DNA of 64,000 nt from Desulfuromonadaceae bacterium. Its GTDB lineage: Bacteria > Desulfobacterota > Desulfuromonadia > Geobacterales > Pseudopelobacteraceae. The notes under the pieces were generated by a model. The model was not told the origin of the DNA, searched no databases, and saw nothing but the letters and a program-made list of their open reading frames with translations. Of the stretch, positions 9,361-20,224 are shown one piece after another. Each line of letters opens with the position of its first letter. Within the stretch, counting starts at the first letter, position 1. Location of the stretch: positions 1 through 64,000 of the forward strand of contig JAQUIT010000004.1 in the NCBI GenBank assembly GCA_028681335.1, in the 5' to 3' direction. Both the position numbers and the translations under genes were made by a program.

Positions 9361-12300
9361 TCAACAAAGATAATCCTGGATCGGTTTGACAGTCAGCTCT
9401 TGAGTCTGCAGAGAGACGATACTGTCAGCTACCGCTTTTGCACCGGCAACAGTCGTATAATAAGCAAGGCCATGCATCAAGGCCTCTCTCCTGATAGAGA
9501 AAGAATCAGCCACTGCCTGAGCACCATGAGTCGTGTTAAGGACCAGTTGAACCTCTCCGTTCTTGATGGCGTCAACAATGTGTGGGCGTCCTTCCAGCAC
9601 TTTGTTGACGCGCCGGACAGGAATCCCCTTCTCTTCAAGAAACTGGGCAGTCCCACCGGTCGCCAGAATCCCAAAACCGGATTTATACAGTTTTTCAGCA
9701 GCGCTGACAACATGTTTCTTGTCAGCATCCCGCACGCTTATAAATACATTTCCAGACAACGGCAGCTTGACATTTGCCCCCAACTGCGATTTGGCAAAGG
9801 CCTCGGCAAACGTTTCGCCAATACCCATTACCTCGCCGGTTGACTTCATTTCCGGTCCCAGCAGCGTATCAACACCGGGGAATTTAACAAACGGGAAGAC
9901 CGCCTCTTTTACGGAAATGTGCTTCGGAATAATGTCGCTGACAATCCCCAGTTCTTTAAGAGTTTTTCCGGCCATGACACGGGCAGCTATCTTGGCAAGT
10001 GGCCGGCCGGTTGCCTTGGATACAAATGGCGATGTCCGGGAGGCGCGTGGATTAACTTCTAGAATATAGACGGTGGAACCTTTGACCGCATACTGAACGT
10101 TCATCAGCCCTTTAACATTCAATTCAAGTGCCATCATGACCGTCTGACGACGGATATCGGCAATTATTTCCTGACTGATCGAGTAAGGAGGCAGACTGCA
10201 GGCCGAATCTCCGGAATGAATACCAGCCTCCTCAATATGCTCCATGATCCCACCGATAACAACATCGGTTCCATCGCAGAGTGCATCAACGTCGATTTCG
10301 ATCGCTTCATCAAGGAAACTGTCAAGCAGGATGGGATGCTCAGGTGAAATCAGCACGGCAGTTTTCATGTAGCGCTGGAGATTTTCCTGATCATACACAA
10401 TTTCCATGGCTCTTCCGCCCAGGACGTAAGAAGGGCGAACGACAACCGGATAACCGATGCGTTCCACAACCTTTTCAGCCTCCTCAAAGGATCTGGCAAT
10501 ACCGTTTTCAGGTTGCAGGAGACCTAACTTATGGAGCATTTCCTGAAACCGCTCACGATCCTCGGCACGGTCGATCGCATCCGGTGAAGTACCGATTATC
10601 GGCACACCGGCCTTCTCGAGAGCAACTGCCAGCTTGAGCGGTGTCTGACCACCAAATTGGACGATCACACCAACCGGTTTCTCAACAGCAACTATTTCAA
10701 GCACATCCTCCAGAGTCAGCGGCTCGAAATAAAGCCGGTCAGACGTATCATAATCGGTAGAAACTGTTTCCGGATTACAGTTGACCATGATTGTTTCATA
10801 GCCATCTTCAGCCAACGCAAAGGCACCGTGAACACAACAGTAATCGAATTCGATCCCCTGCCCGATCCGGTTCGGTCCTCCACCGAGAATCATGATCTTT
10901 TTCCGGTCAGTCGGAGCCGCTTCACACTCTTCCTCATAGGTGGAGTACATATAGGGTGTGTAGGCGACAAACTCGGCAGCGCAGGTGTCAACACGTTTGT
11001 AAACAGGACGTACCCCCATACTCCAGCGCAGCGCACGCACCTCGTCTTCACTACATCTCCAAAGCATCGAGAGGAATTTATCCGAAAAACCAAACTGTTT
11101 GGCTTCACGCAGCACCGCTGGTGAAACATTCACAAGTGCAATAGCTTTCAGCTCTTCCTCTTTTTCTATAATCTGACGGATGTTGTGCAGAAACCAGGGA
11201 TCAATGGCGGTATGTTTTTGAATCTCCTCCACACTCATGCCGCTGCGCATGGCATCGCCGATGTACCAAAGCCTGTCAGCATTAGGTACCCGTAGTTTTT
11301 CCAACAACAACTGTTGTTCCTTGCCGGTCAGTGCACGTCTTGTTTCTGTGCCAAGATCAAACAGCTTGGAATCAAAACCGCTGACTCCAATCTCAAGAGA
11401 CCTGATCGCCTTCTGAAATGATTCCTTGAAGGTTCGGCCGATTGACATGACTTCACCGACCGATTTCATCTGCGTGGTCAGTGTTGCATCGGCAGCGGGA
11501 AACTTCTCAAAGGTAAAGCGCGGAATTTTGGTGACAACATAGTCAATGCTCGGCTCAAAACAGGCCGGAGTTTCGCGGGTGATATCGTTGGTTACTTCAT
11601 CAAGAGTATAGCCAACCGCCAGCTTGGCGGCAATCTTGGCGATCGGGAACCCGGTCGCCTTTGAAGCCAGCGCCGATGAGCGCGACACACGCGGATTCAT
11701 CTCAATCACGACGAGACGCCCGTCACGCGGGTTGATGCCAAACTGGATGTTTGAGCCGCCGGTGTCAACGCCGATCTCACGAATGATCTTCAGCGAAGCA
11801 TCGCGCAGAATCTGATATTCCTTATCGGTCAAAGTCTGGGCTGGAGCGATGGTGATAGAATCACCGGTATGAACGCCCATCGGATCAAAGTTCTCGATCG
11901 AGCAGATGATCACGACGTTATCTGCTGTATCGCGCATAACTTCCAGCTCGTACTCTTTCCAACCTATAACCGATTCTTCAATCAGAATTTCATCTGTCGG
12001 CGAGGCATCGATTCCTCCCATCGCCATTTTTTCGTATTCCTCAAGATTGTAGGCGATTCCTCCGCCACTGCCGCCAAGGGTAAATGAAGGCCTGATAATG
12101 GCTGGAAAACCAATCGTTTTGACGATTTCCATCGCCTCGGCATGGTTATGAGCCAGACCTGAATTGGGTACCGCCAGCCCGATTTTTTCCATGGCAGCCT
12201 TGAAAAGTGTGCGATCCTCGGCTTTTTTGATGGCCGGAAGTTTGGCACCGATCAACTCCACGCCAAACTTTTCCAGAATGCCCATTTCAGCAACTGAAAC

Positions 12301-12597
12301 GGCTGTATTGAGTGCCGTCTGGCCGCCAAGTGTTGGCAAAACTGCGTCGGGGCGTTCTTTCTCGATAATCTTGGCAAGAATTTCCGGTGTGACCGGTTCA
12401 ATATAGGTGCGGTCGGCAAAATCAGGGTCGGTCATAATGGTGGCAGGATTGCTGTTCAGCAGCACAACCTCATACCCCTCTTCCTTCAACGACTTGCATG
12501 CCTGTGTACCGGAATAGTCAAACTCGCAGGCCTGACCGATAACAATCGGTCCGGCGCCAATGATAAGTATTTTTTTAATATCTGTTCTTTTAGGCAT
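9361..12597 (-). CDS. carB: Carbamoyl-phosphate synthase large subunit
   Basis: A 1078-residue full-length CarB (about 1073 in E. coli). It joins ammonia from the CarA amidase with bicarbonate and two ATP to form carbamoyl phosphate for pyrimidines and arginine. Both ATP-grasp halves are present (about residues 1-400 and 550-935), each with a [10 protein letters not shown] or [10 protein letters not shown] loop and a [19 protein letters not shown] or [19 protein letters not shown] metal-binding strand. The C-terminal MGS-like allosteric domain covers residues 940-1078. It is separated from carA by three unrelated genes, all in the same direction with short gaps. Confidence 0.98.
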   Translation of the reverse strand: MPKRTDIKKILIIGAGPIVIGQACEFDYSGTQACKSLKEEGYEVVLLNSNPATIMTDPDFADRTYIEPVTPEILAKIIEKERPDAVLPTLGGQTALNTAVSVAEMGILEKFGVELIGAKLPAIKKAEDRTLFKAAMEKIGLAVPNSGLAHNHAEAMEIVKTIGFPAIIRPSFTLGGSGGGIAYNLEEYEKMAMGGIDASPTDEILIEESVIGWKEYELEVMRDTADNVVIICSIENFDPMGVHTGDSITIAPAQTLTDKEYQILRDASLKIIREIGVDTGGSNIQFGINPRDGRLVVIEMNPRVSRSSALASKATGFPIAKIAAKLAVGYTLDEVTNDITRETPACFEPSIDYVVTKIPRFTFEKFPAADATLTTQMKSVGEVMSIGRTFKESFQKAIRSLEIGVSGFDSKLFDLGTETRRALTGKEQQLLLEKLRVPNADRLWYIGDAMRSGMSVEEIQKHTAIDPWFLHNIRQIIEKEEELKAIALVNVSPAVLREAKQFGFSDKFLSMLWRCSEDEVRALRWSMGVRPVYKRVDTCAAEFVAYTPYMYSTYEEECEAAPTDRKKIMILGGGPNRIGQGIEFDYCCVHGAFALAEDGYETIMVNCNPETVSTDYDTSDRLYFEPLTLEDVLEIVAVEKPVGVIVQFGGQTPLKLAVALEKAGVPIIGTSPDAIDRAEDRERFQEMLHKLGLLQPENGIARSFEEAEKVVERIGYPVVVRPSYVLGGRAMEIVYDQENLQRYMKTAVLISPEHPILLDSFLDEAIEIDVDALCDGTDVVIGGIMEHIEEAGIHSGDSACSLPPYSISQEIIADIRRQTVMMALELNVKGLMNVQYAVKGSTVYILEVNPRASRTSPFVSKATGRPLAKIAARVMAGKTLKELGIVSDIIPKHISVKEAVFPFVKFPGVDTLLGPEMKSTGEVMGIGETFAEAFAKSQLGANVKLPLSGNVFISVRDADKKHVVSAAEKLYKSGFGILATGGTAQFLEEKGIPVRRVNKVLEGRPHIVDAIKNGEVQLVLNTTHGAQAVADSFSIRREALMHGLAYYTTVAGAKAVADSIVSLQTQELTVKPIQDYLC

Positions 12598-12620
12598 TTA
12601 TACATTACTCCTTCGTGTGA

Positions 12621-12947
12621 TTATCGAAATATAAAAAAGACCGCACCGGCCAGACAACAGCCGGCCCATAGATAATTCCAGGAAATACTCGTTCCCATAT
12701 AAAAAACTGCAAATGGCACAAAAACCATCAGTGTGATGACTTCCTGAATGATCTTTAGCTGAGCCAGATTAAATCTGCCGTAGCCGATCCGGTTAGCCGG
12801 AACCTGTATCAGATATTCAAAAAAGGCAATTCCCCAGGAAACCGCTACGGCAATCAACCAGTGACGGGTGCGCAGGTTCTTCAGATGCGCATACCAGGCG
12901 AAGGTCATGAAGACATTTGATATAACCAGCAATACAATTGTTCTCAT
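12621..12947 (-). CDS. DUF486/DMT-like small membrane protein
   Basis: A 108-residue protein with four hydrophobic segments, similar to the DUF486 group of small drug/metabolite-transporter-like proteins. Visible features are WLIAVAVSWGIAFFEYLIQVP and RIGYGRFNLAQLKIIQEVITL, which are typical of the family. The transported compound, if any, is unknown. It sits between the ferritin-like gene and carB with gaps of about 25-30 bp, so it probably belongs to the same transcript. Its link with pyrimidine synthesis is not obvious. Confidence 0.8.
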   Translation of the reverse strand: MRTIVLLVISNVFMTFAWYAHLKNLRTRHWLIAVAVSWGIAFFEYLIQVPANRIGYGRFNLAQLKIIQEVITLMVFVPFAVFYMGTSISWNYLWAGCCLAGAVFFIFR

Positions 12948-12975
12948 CTGTTCTCATCACTTTATTATTCCAGCA

Positions 12976-13476
12976 TCAACCGGTAAATGTCCAATCCTGA
13001 GCACCTGTGAGCTTGTCATATTCCGCCTGCAATGATTCAATATGTTCACAGTCGCTCGACATCATGGCACTAAACATCTTCCCGTATGATTCATCCTCAA
13101 ACCGTGCGACACAATCAACATGGAATTCAGACAGGTATTTTTCAAGTTTAATTGCTGAGTTCAACGCATCTACCAGAGTCGGCGGCGCCGCCTTTACCTG
13201 GGCAATAACGACACGAAGTGAAGAAAGAATTGATTCAACTCTTGCAGCATCCGTTAAGACCGTGCAGGGAAGATCTTTTCTCAGCTTGAGTGCCAGAGAA
13301 AACTGATCGGCGTGATTTTGCTCTTCCGTGGCTGTTTTACGCCATATATGGGCGACGCCCTGATTATCCGAATAAAGTTCCGCAAAGTAACTGTAGAGAT
13401 CTTTACAGAGCAGCTCAATATCCCTGCATTTTTCCAGCAGAATCTGTTCGGATAATGTCATCGCCTTATCGGACAT
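12976..13476 (-). CDS. Ferritin-like/rubrerythrin-fold protein
   Basis: A 166-residue all-helical protein that I place in the ferritin-like superfamily. Helix 2 carries TEEQNHADQF and the fourth helix carries SDCEHIESLQAEYD; both match the E-x-x-H iron-ligand pattern of di-iron ferritin-like proteins. There is no rubredoxin C-terminal domain. Such proteins may store iron or remove peroxide in anaerobes. It is in an apparent operon with the radical SAM gene upstream (14 bp gap) and the DUF486 gene downstream. The exact family is not certain. Confidence 0.7.
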   Translation of the reverse strand: MSDKAMTLSEQILLEKCRDIELLCKDLYSYFAELYSDNQGVAHIWRKTATEEQNHADQFSLALKLRKDLPCTVLTDAARVESILSSLRVVIAQVKAAPPTLVDALNSAIKLEKYLSEFHVDCVARFEDESYGKMFSAMMSSDCEHIESLQAEYDKLTGAQDWTFTG

Positions 13477-13490
13477 AAAAATAACCTCAT

Positions 13491-14405
13491 TTAGATATCA
13501 TCGTGATCCTGCACCCAGCCGTTATCAAGACCGACCTCTTCCAGTACATCCACTACCCGATTGTACTCATCAACCGTAATCCTGCATTCCATCTCCGGCA
13601 TGCTTAACGCCTTATGGGCCGCAAAGTACTGGCTCATAAGGGCTATATGAGTTTCTAACCCCAGGTTTGTTGCAATCCAGTGAAGCGTCTCGATTGACCC
13701 CGCCCTGTCCTGCGGCAGAACGAGATGCCGAACAATAAGCCCACAGGTGGCAATACCGTTTTCATCTACCTGAAGATGTCCAACCTGACGCAACATCTCT
13801 GTAACTGCGCTGCGATTGAACGCACGATATTCGGTAACGGCTGAAATCTCCACGGCATGAGTATCATCACTGTACTTCATATCCGGCAGATATATATCAA
13901 TGACACCGCTAAGTACCATCAGCGCATCGACCTTCTCATAACCGCTACTATTCCAGAGCAGCGGCAGAGAGAAACCTTGCGGTATCGCCAACCAGAGAGC
14001 CGCCAGAATCTGCGGCAGAAAGTGGGTTGGAGTCACAAAATTGATATTATGGACACCCAGACGCTGCAATTTGAGCATGCGAGCGGCCAACTCTTTGGTT
14101 GTTATTTCTTCACCATTGCCAAACTGGCTAATAGGGAAATTCTGGCAGAAGGCGCATTTGAGGGAGCAACCGGAGAAAAAGATTGTGCCGGAGCCTTTTG
14201 TTCCAGATATCGGCGGCTCCTCACCCCTGTGAACATTTGCCGAGGCAATCTTCGGTTTCAGCCCTGCCCCGCAGATTCCGCGTTCTTCCTTTATGCGGTT
14301 CACACCACATTCATGAGGGCAGAGATCACAAGCAGACAGACGCCGGTAGGCGTCCCGGACACGCTGCAACAGCTCACCTGATTGATAAAGAGCAAGATAA
14401 TTCAT
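13491..14405 (-). CDS. PflX-type radical SAM protein
   Basis: A 304-residue radical SAM protein of the PflX (pyruvate formate-lyase-activating-enzyme-like) group. An N-terminal zinc- or cluster-type motif CDLCPHECGVNR...GICG (residues about 25-47) precedes the radical SAM motif CSLKCAFCQNF (C-x3-C-x2-C). The family is found widely in anaerobes and its target is unknown. It lies just downstream of carA (78 bp gap) and upstream of the ferritin-like gene, inside the interrupted carA-carB interval. Confidence 0.85.
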   Translation of the reverse strand: MNYLALYQSGELLQRVRDAYRRLSACDLCPHECGVNRIKEERGICGAGLKPKIASANVHRGEEPPISGTKGSGTIFFSGCSLKCAFCQNFPISQFGNGEEITTKELAARMLKLQRLGVHNINFVTPTHFLPQILAALWLAIPQGFSLPLLWNSSGYEKVDALMVLSGVIDIYLPDMKYSDDTHAVEISAVTEYRAFNRSAVTEMLRQVGHLQVDENGIATCGLIVRHLVLPQDRAGSIETLHWIATNLGLETHIALMSQYFAAHKALSMPEMECRITVDEYNRVVDVLEEVGLDNGWVQDHDDI

Positions 14406-14483
14406 AGCCGATTCAAACCTTACTGGAACACTGATTACACAGAGTTTTACAAATACTGACTTCCTGACAAAACACGTTCAACC

Positions 14484-15611
14484 CTATTGTTGTTTATGCT
14501 TCTCCATCATCTCAACAAACCTGTCAAACAGATACTGAGAATCGTGCGGCCCCGGTGATGCCTCAGGATGATGCTGGACCGAGAATATCGGCAGACTGCA
14601 GTGATGAATTCCCTCAACCGTCTGGTCGTTCAGGTTTTCATGTCCCAGACAAGCGGCACTACCCAGTGAATCCAAATCAACAGCAAAACCGTGATTTTGT
14701 GAAGTTATCTCCACCTTACGCGTCTGCATATCCATGACCGGCAGGTTGGAACCATGATTACCAAACGGAAGCTTAGCAGTCTTACCACCCAACGCCAGGC
14801 CGAGAAGCTGGTGTCCGAGACAGATTCCGAAGATAGGCTTTTTACCGACAAATTTCTTGATTTCATCCTGTATCTTCACCAGTGGCTCTGGGTCACCAGG
14901 GCCATTGGAGAGGAAGATGCCATCAGGATTCATTGCCAACGCCTCTTCGGCGGAAAATGTTGCCGGCACCACGGTGACGTCGCAGCCGACATCAATAAGA
15001 CAGCGCAGGATATTGTACTTTATGCCGAAATCATAGACCACGACCTTGTACTTCAAGGTTGAAGGGTCCACCTGTGGATAACCTTCCGCCAGATCCCACA
15101 CACCCTCTGTCCAATGATACGGCTTCTCGCAGGAGACGCCGGATGCGAGGTCAAGACCGGTCATACTTGGAACGGCCTTAGCCTTGGCAACCAGACTGGC
15201 ATGATCCATATCAATGGTGGAGATGACGCCGTTCTGGGCACCTTTGTCGCGCAGATGGCGCGTCAGGGCGCGGGTATCTATCCCCTGGATGCCGACAACA
15301 CCATTCTCCATCAGATAGGATGCAAGGCTCATGGTGGCGCGCCAGTTGGAATAACAGTCCAGATACTCCTTGACGATAAAACCTGACAGAAACAGACCGC
15401 GGCTTTCAATATCCTCTGGATTAATACCGGTATTACCGATCTGCGGATAGGTCATGGTTACCATCTGTCCCTTGTAGGAGGGATCGGTCAGAACCTCCTG
15501 ATAGCCGGACATGGCAGTATTGAATACGACCTCTCCAGTGGATTCACCGCTGGCACCAAAAGATTTTCCTTCAAAGATGCGCCCGTCGGCGAGCGCAAGA
15601 ATTGCTTTCAT
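14484..15611 (-). CDS. carA: Carbamoyl-phosphate synthase small subunit
   Basis: A 375-residue glutaminase subunit that hydrolyses glutamine and channels ammonia to CarB. The N-terminal CarA domain starts ALADGRIFEGKSFGASGESTGEVVFNTAMSGYQEVLTDPSY, here only described by its opening ALADGRIFEGKSFG. The class I glutaminase has the catalytic Cys in FGICLGHQLLGLALGG and the His/Glu pair in QHHPEASPGP. Length is normal. It lies 24 bp downstream of pyrC. Confidence 0.97.
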   Translation of the reverse strand: MKAILALADGRIFEGKSFGASGESTGEVVFNTAMSGYQEVLTDPSYKGQMVTMTYPQIGNTGINPEDIESRGLFLSGFIVKEYLDCYSNWRATMSLASYLMENGVVGIQGIDTRALTRHLRDKGAQNGVISTIDMDHASLVAKAKAVPSMTGLDLASGVSCEKPYHWTEGVWDLAEGYPQVDPSTLKYKVVVYDFGIKYNILRCLIDVGCDVTVVPATFSAEEALAMNPDGIFLSNGPGDPEPLVKIQDEIKKFVGKKPIFGICLGHQLLGLALGGKTAKLPFGNHGSNLPVMDMQTRKVEITSQNHGFAVDLDSLGSAACLGHENLNDQTVEGIHHCSLPIFSVQHHPEASPGPHDSQYLFDRFVEMMEKHKQQ

Positions 15612-15635
15612 AGACCATGACTCCTGAATTATTGT

Positions 15636-16910
15636 TTAACGTTTATACATCAGCTTGCCGCCTACAACAGTAGCAACGGCTGCGCCCTTAACCTTTTGAC
15701 CAAGCCAGGGAGAGTTTTTAGACTTACTGGCCAGCTTGTCGGCCTCGACAACCCACTCGATCTTTGGATCAATCACAGTGATATCGGCAACTGAACCAGC
15801 TGCAAGGGTGGCACGATTAAGACCGAGAATATTCGATGGGTTACACGACATCTTTTCAATCAGCTGATTAAGTGTCAAAACACCTTCATCAACCAATCCG
15901 AGTGACAGCGGCAACGACGTTTCCAGACCGATAATGCCGTTCATAGCAGCTGTAAACTCCACATCTTTTTCATCCTGATGGTGTGGTGCGTGGTCAGTGG
16001 CAATGGCATCAATGGTGCCGTCCCTCAACCCCTCTTTGATAGCAGAGACGTCCGCAGACTCACGAAGCGGCGGATTCATCTTGGCGTTAGTGTTGTAACC
16101 GCGCACCGCAGCGTCGGTCAGAGTAAAATAGTGTGGTGCCGTTTCACAGGTTACCTTGACGCCACGGGCTTTGGCTTCGCGTATGATACGCACCGCCCCC
16201 TTGGTGGAGACATGGGCAATATGAATCGGTGTACCGGTATATTCCGCCAGCATTGTTTCTCTGGCTGTGGCAATATCTTCAGCAACACACGGAATACCTT
16301 TCAGTCCAAGCTCGGTAGAGGTGAAACCTTCGTTCATTGCCCCCTCTCCCACCAGTTCCAGTTCCTCGGCATGCGAAATGACCATAATGCCGATTCCGGC
16401 TGCATATTGCATGGAGCGCATCATTAATTCACTGTTGCCCACCGGCTTACCGTCGTCGGACACAGCGACACACCCAGACTCCTTCAACTCTCCCATTTCA
16501 GCCATATGGTCTCCGGAAAGACCGTACGTAATTGATCCAACAGGAAATACGTTGCAGAAACCTTCAGACTTGGCTTTGTTGATGATGTAGCTGGCAACTG
16601 TTTTATTGTCGATGACCGGCTTGGTATTCGGCATACAACAGACTGAAGTGAAACCTCCGGCAACCGCCGCTTTTGTACCGGAAATAATGTCTTCCTTGTA
16701 CTCCAGCCCTGGATCGCGCAAGTGGACATGCATATCAATCAGTCCAGGCACGACATAACTGCCTGCGGCATCAATGGTTTCTACTCCGGCAGGAGCAGAA
16801 AGCCCTTTGCCGACAGCCTTGATCAGGCCGTTCTCCACCAGGACATCCAGCGTGTCGTCCAGCTTCTGGGAGGGGTCAATCACCCGACCGTTTTTTATCA
16901 ACAGATCCAT
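15636..16910 (-). CDS. pyrC: Dihydroorotase
   Basis: A 424-residue class I dihydroorotase, which closes carbamoyl aspartate to dihydroorotate in pyrimidine synthesis. Metal ligands appear in [10 protein letters not shown] near residue 58, HAEE in the middle and ATDHAPHH near residue 305. All catalytic motifs are present, so it is probably active and not a PyrC-like pseudo-subunit of aspartate transcarbamoylase. It follows pyrB by 53 bp. Confidence 0.96.
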   Translation of the reverse strand: MDLLIKNGRVIDPSQKLDDTLDVLVENGLIKAVGKGLSAPAGVETIDAAGSYVVPGLIDMHVHLRDPGLEYKEDIISGTKAAVAGGFTSVCCMPNTKPVIDNKTVASYIINKAKSEGFCNVFPVGSITYGLSGDHMAEMGELKESGCVAVSDDGKPVGNSELMMRSMQYAAGIGIMVISHAEELELVGEGAMNEGFTSTELGLKGIPCVAEDIATARETMLAEYTGTPIHIAHVSTKGAVRIIREAKARGVKVTCETAPHYFTLTDAAVRGYNTNAKMNPPLRESADVSAIKEGLRDGTIDAIATDHAPHHQDEKDVEFTAAMNGIIGLETSLPLSLGLVDEGVLTLNQLIEKMSCNPSNILGLNRATLAAGSVADITVIDPKIEWVVEADKLASKSKNSPWLGQKVKGAAVATVVGGKLMYKR

Positions 16911-16963
16911 ATAGTCACCTCGAAAGAGAAGTTTTTAAAAAATAAAGGTTGCCTGAATGTTCA

Positions 16964-17896
16964 CTACTCCAGTTCGCCGCCGCAGACATGGTACAACATC
17001 GCCATCCTCACCGCCACTCCGTTCTCAACCTGTTTCAGCACCCATGACTGGTCTCCATCAACCATACTGGAGGACATTTCCACTCCGCGGTTAATCGGTC
17101 CGGGGTGCATAATCATCGCATTCGGCTTGGCAAGCTTGATATTAGTCGGGTTAAGACCGAAGTAACGGGAATATTCACGGGCATTGGGCATAAGGGTTTT
17201 ACCCTGACGTTCCTGCTGAATTCGCAGCATCATAACAACATCAGCATCCTGAAGCGCCTCGTTCATTGTAGCGCAGACAGTAACATCACCAAGCTTTTCA
17301 ACACCCGGCGGAACCATGGTTGGAGGTCCAGCCAGATACACCGACGAACCAAGCTTGGTCAAACCCTGAATATTTGAACGGGCAACGCGACTATGCGTTA
17401 TATCGCCGACAATCGCCACCTTCAAGCCATCAAGACGCCCGTAGCGATCCTTCATAGTCAGCAAGTCAAGCAGACCCTGTGATGGATGCTCATGAGCACC
17501 GTCGCCGGCGTTAATAATAGAGCAGTTCAGCTTGTTCGCCAGGAAATAGTGCGAACCGGAAACTGCGTGGCGCATAACGATGATATCCGGTTTCATTGCC
17601 AGCAGGTTCAGCGCCGTATCTGCCAGCGTTTCGCCCTTGGTAGCCGAGCTATTAGACGGGGCTATGTTAACCGTATCGGCAGAAAGACGCTTACCGGCAA
17701 TCTCGAAGGAAGTACGGGTACGGGTTGATGCTTCGTAGAACAGATTGATGATCGTCTTGCCGCGTAGCGTCGGAACCTTCTTGATGTCACGACAGTTGAT
17801 ATCACGCATATTCTCAGCGGTTGATATCAACAATTCAATATCATCTTTCGTCAGGTCCCGCAGGGCAATAATGTGCTTGTGCTTGAACTCGGCCAT
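16964..17896 (-). CDS. pyrB: Aspartate carbamoyltransferase catalytic subunit
   Basis: A 310-residue aspartate transcarbamoylase, condensing carbamoyl phosphate with aspartate. The carbamoyl-phosphate loop reads [19 protein letters not shown] (residues about 53-71), followed by [12 protein letters not shown] and, near the end, [11 protein letters not shown]. No regulatory pyrI gene lies beside it. It is second in the operon, 13 bp after pyrR. Confidence 0.97.
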   Translation of the reverse strand: MAEFKHKHIIALRDLTKDDIELLISTAENMRDINCRDIKKVPTLRGKTIINLFYEASTRTRTSFEIAGKRLSADTVNIAPSNSSATKGETLADTALNLLAMKPDIIVMRHAVSGSHYFLANKLNCSIINAGDGAHEHPSQGLLDLLTMKDRYGRLDGLKVAIVGDITHSRVARSNIQGLTKLGSSVYLAGPPTMVPPGVEKLGDVTVCATMNEALQDADVVMMLRIQQERQGKTLMPNAREYSRYFGLNPTNIKLAKPNAMIMHPGPINRGVEMSSSMVDGDQSWVLKQVENGVAVRMAMLYHVCGGELE

Positions 17897-17909
17897 TCCT
17901 GTTTACCCC

Positions 17910-18446
<537 letters not shown>

Positions 18447-18473
18447 TTAAAGGTCCTCCTTGGACACAAAAAA

Positions 18474-18504
18474 AGAGCCTCCCCGCGTCAAGCGGCAAGA
18501 CCCT
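18474..18504 (-). terminator. Leader terminator (attenuator) before pyrR
   Basis: On the minus strand a 13-position stem with one mismatch and a few G-T pairs closes a 5-nt loop and is followed by seven T residues (18468-18474). It lies 28 bp before the pyrR start codon and after the PyrR-box-like hairpin, so it fits an attenuator that ends transcription of the whole pyr operon when pyrimidines are plentiful. Confidence 0.75.
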
Positions 18505-18527
18505 TCTGTTATGAATTAAATGGTTCA

Positions 18528-18564
18528 TTGTGTCGCCTTTACTAGTCTCTCGGACTAATTTAAA
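18528..18564 (-). promoter_or_regulatory. PyrR-binding RNA element (candidate)
   Basis: The minus-strand leader contains TAGTCCGAGAGACTAG (18542-18557) followed by AAAGGCGAC. It forms a 7-bp hairpin with a CGAGA loop and resembles the UCC-x-GAGAG-x-CU loop of the known PyrR-binding RNA. The loop is one base shorter than the Bacillus sites I recall. Its position, upstream of a strong terminator and of pyrR, supports the assignment. Confidence 0.6.
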
Positions 18565-18668
18565 AGGGGGATTTATTTAAGTGAGGCACTTTAACATTGA
18601 TAACCGAGGCTGGTCAAGCAGGATTTGCAGTAAAATCTCAAGTTCCCAAAGACAGATGATGTAACCTA

Positions 18669-19928
18669 CTACACTGCCAACATCCCAGGCGATATCCCAA
18701 GATCAGCAACCTGCCCCATCACTTCGAGATGCAGGTATTCACTCCGGATCAATTCCCGCGAAACACGCTGTATATCAGTGCTACTGACCGCATCATAATT
18801 GGCAAGAACATCTTCAACAGACTGCTGCTTTTGGAGATAAATTTCGTTTTTTGCCAAACGGGTCATCAGGCTGTCGCTACTTTCAAGTGACATCAGAGTT
18901 TTCCCCTTCAGTTGTTCCCGTGCCGCGTCCAGTTCGTCCTGATGCACTTCCTCGTTTACAAGACGCGCCATTTCACGTTGAGCAATATCAATGACTTCGA
19001 GACAATGGTTTTTTTCGGTACCGGCATAAACGACGAGAGCTCCTGAATCTGCATGGGATATGATGTAGGAGTAGACTGAGTATGCCAACCCCTTCTTTTC
19101 GCGAATTTCCTGAAACAGGCGTGAGCTCATCCCCCCACCCAGAATAGTCGTCAACAGAAAGAGCGTATAACGATCCTGATGATCGTAGCGAAGCGAACGA
19201 GTGCCGAGACAGACAAGAGTTTGCTCCATCTCACGTTCAATAAGATTAACCTCTTTATTAGAAGGAAAAGTTGTATCAAACAATTCAGGCTGCCAATTGG
19301 AGGAGATTCCCGAAAACAACGGAGCCATAATAGCAACCAGCTCGTTGTGTTGTACATTTCCGGCCGCAGCGATAACTATATCCTGAGGACGGTAACGGCT
19401 GTTTTTATGCGCCAGGATCGAGGTGCGTGACAGACCTGATACTGTTTCTTCGCTTCCGAGAACAGGCATACCAAGTCGCTGCCCGCGCCAGAAATTTTGA
19501 TGAAAGCGGTCGTGAATATACTCATCCGGAGCATCGTCACGCATCTTGATTTCCTGAAGAACCACTTTGCGCTCACGCTCAATCTCATCAAGAGGAAAGG
19601 TGGAATTCAGAAAGATATCAGCCAGCAGGTCTGCAGCGCGGGGCAAAAATTTTGCCAGTACCTTGGCGTAGTAGCAGACATATTCATGTCCGGTGAATGC
19701 GTTAAGAATCCCGCCCATGGAGTCTATTTCGCGGGTAATCTGATGGGCGTTGCGGCATTTTGTGCCCTTGAACAGCATATGTTCAATAAAATGGGCAACA
19801 CCGTTGTCTTCATGGGCTTCATGGCGAGTGCCGTTAGCCACCCAGATGCCGGTTGTTACCGTATGCATATAGCCAATATTTTGGGTGACGATACGTACGC
19901 CGTTGTCAAGAGTTGTTGTATTTATCAT
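18669..19928 (-). CDS. M16-family zinc peptidase
   Basis: A 419-residue pitrilysin/mitochondrial-processing-peptidase-like zinc protease. The inverted zinc motif HFIEH (His46, Glu49, His50) is intact, with the third ligand Glu126 in VVLQE. The second, structural half of the M16 fold follows from about residue 215 (R.EMEQTLVCLGTRSL and GGGMSSRLFQEIREKKGLAYSVYS). In related genomes this gene often follows pnp; here it stands alone between the pyr operon and sucC. The substrate is unknown; peptide clean-up is the usual proposal. Confidence 0.92.
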   Translation of the reverse strand: MINTTTLDNGVRIVTQNIGYMHTVTTGIWVANGTRHEAHEDNGVAHFIEHMLFKGTKCRNAHQITREIDSMGGILNAFTGHEYVCYYAKVLAKFLPRAADLLADIFLNSTFPLDEIERERKVVLQEIKMRDDAPDEYIHDRFHQNFWRGQRLGMPVLGSEETVSGLSRTSILAHKNSRYRPQDIVIAAAGNVQHNELVAIMAPLFSGISSNWQPELFDTTFPSNKEVNLIEREMEQTLVCLGTRSLRYDHQDRYTLFLLTTILGGGMSSRLFQEIREKKGLAYSVYSYIISHADSGALVVYAGTEKNHCLEVIDIAQREMARLVNEEVHQDELDAAREQLKGKTLMSLESSDSLMTRLAKNEIYLQKQQSVEDVLANYDAVSSTDIQRVSRELIRSEYLHLEVMGQVADLGISPGMLAV

Positions 19929-20070
19929 CAGCGAAGCATACCCTAGTTTTTTACTATTTCAACAAAAAATAGAGTAATGAATTTTTCATCACCAAACTGA
20001 CTAGCGCATATACATCCTACTCCGTTCAGCCTTCGTAACATCCCCGCCCCACTCCACATTCAAAATTGAG

Positions 20071-20108
20071 TTGACAATAGGCAAGCAAAGGAATAATTGG
20101 TATTACCA
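20071..20108 (+). promoter_or_regulatory. sucC promoter with FCD/GntR-type operator
   Basis: TTGACA (20071-20076), a 15-nt spacer and AATAAT (20092-20097) are followed directly by TGGTATTACCA (20098-20108), which fits the TNGTNNNACNA operator of FadR/LldR-like regulators. The 14-mer ATAATTGGTATTAC recurs at the same distance from a TTGACA in the promoter at 25236. The 296-bp region upstream of sucC holds no other feature that I can name. Confidence 0.65.
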
Positions 20109-20224
20109 CACAGTATAACTGGTTTATATTGCCGTTAAAGCCATATATATCGGTGCAGTAGTTGATTATATTTATTCGCTAAATCGCAGCAGTATACGAA
20201 TAATTAAAACAGGAGCCATTACCA

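Noticed and set aside
12621-14405. Assembly error separating carA from carB
   Set aside because: All five genes are intact, in the same direction and closely spaced, so a true insertion of genes in the operon is more likely.
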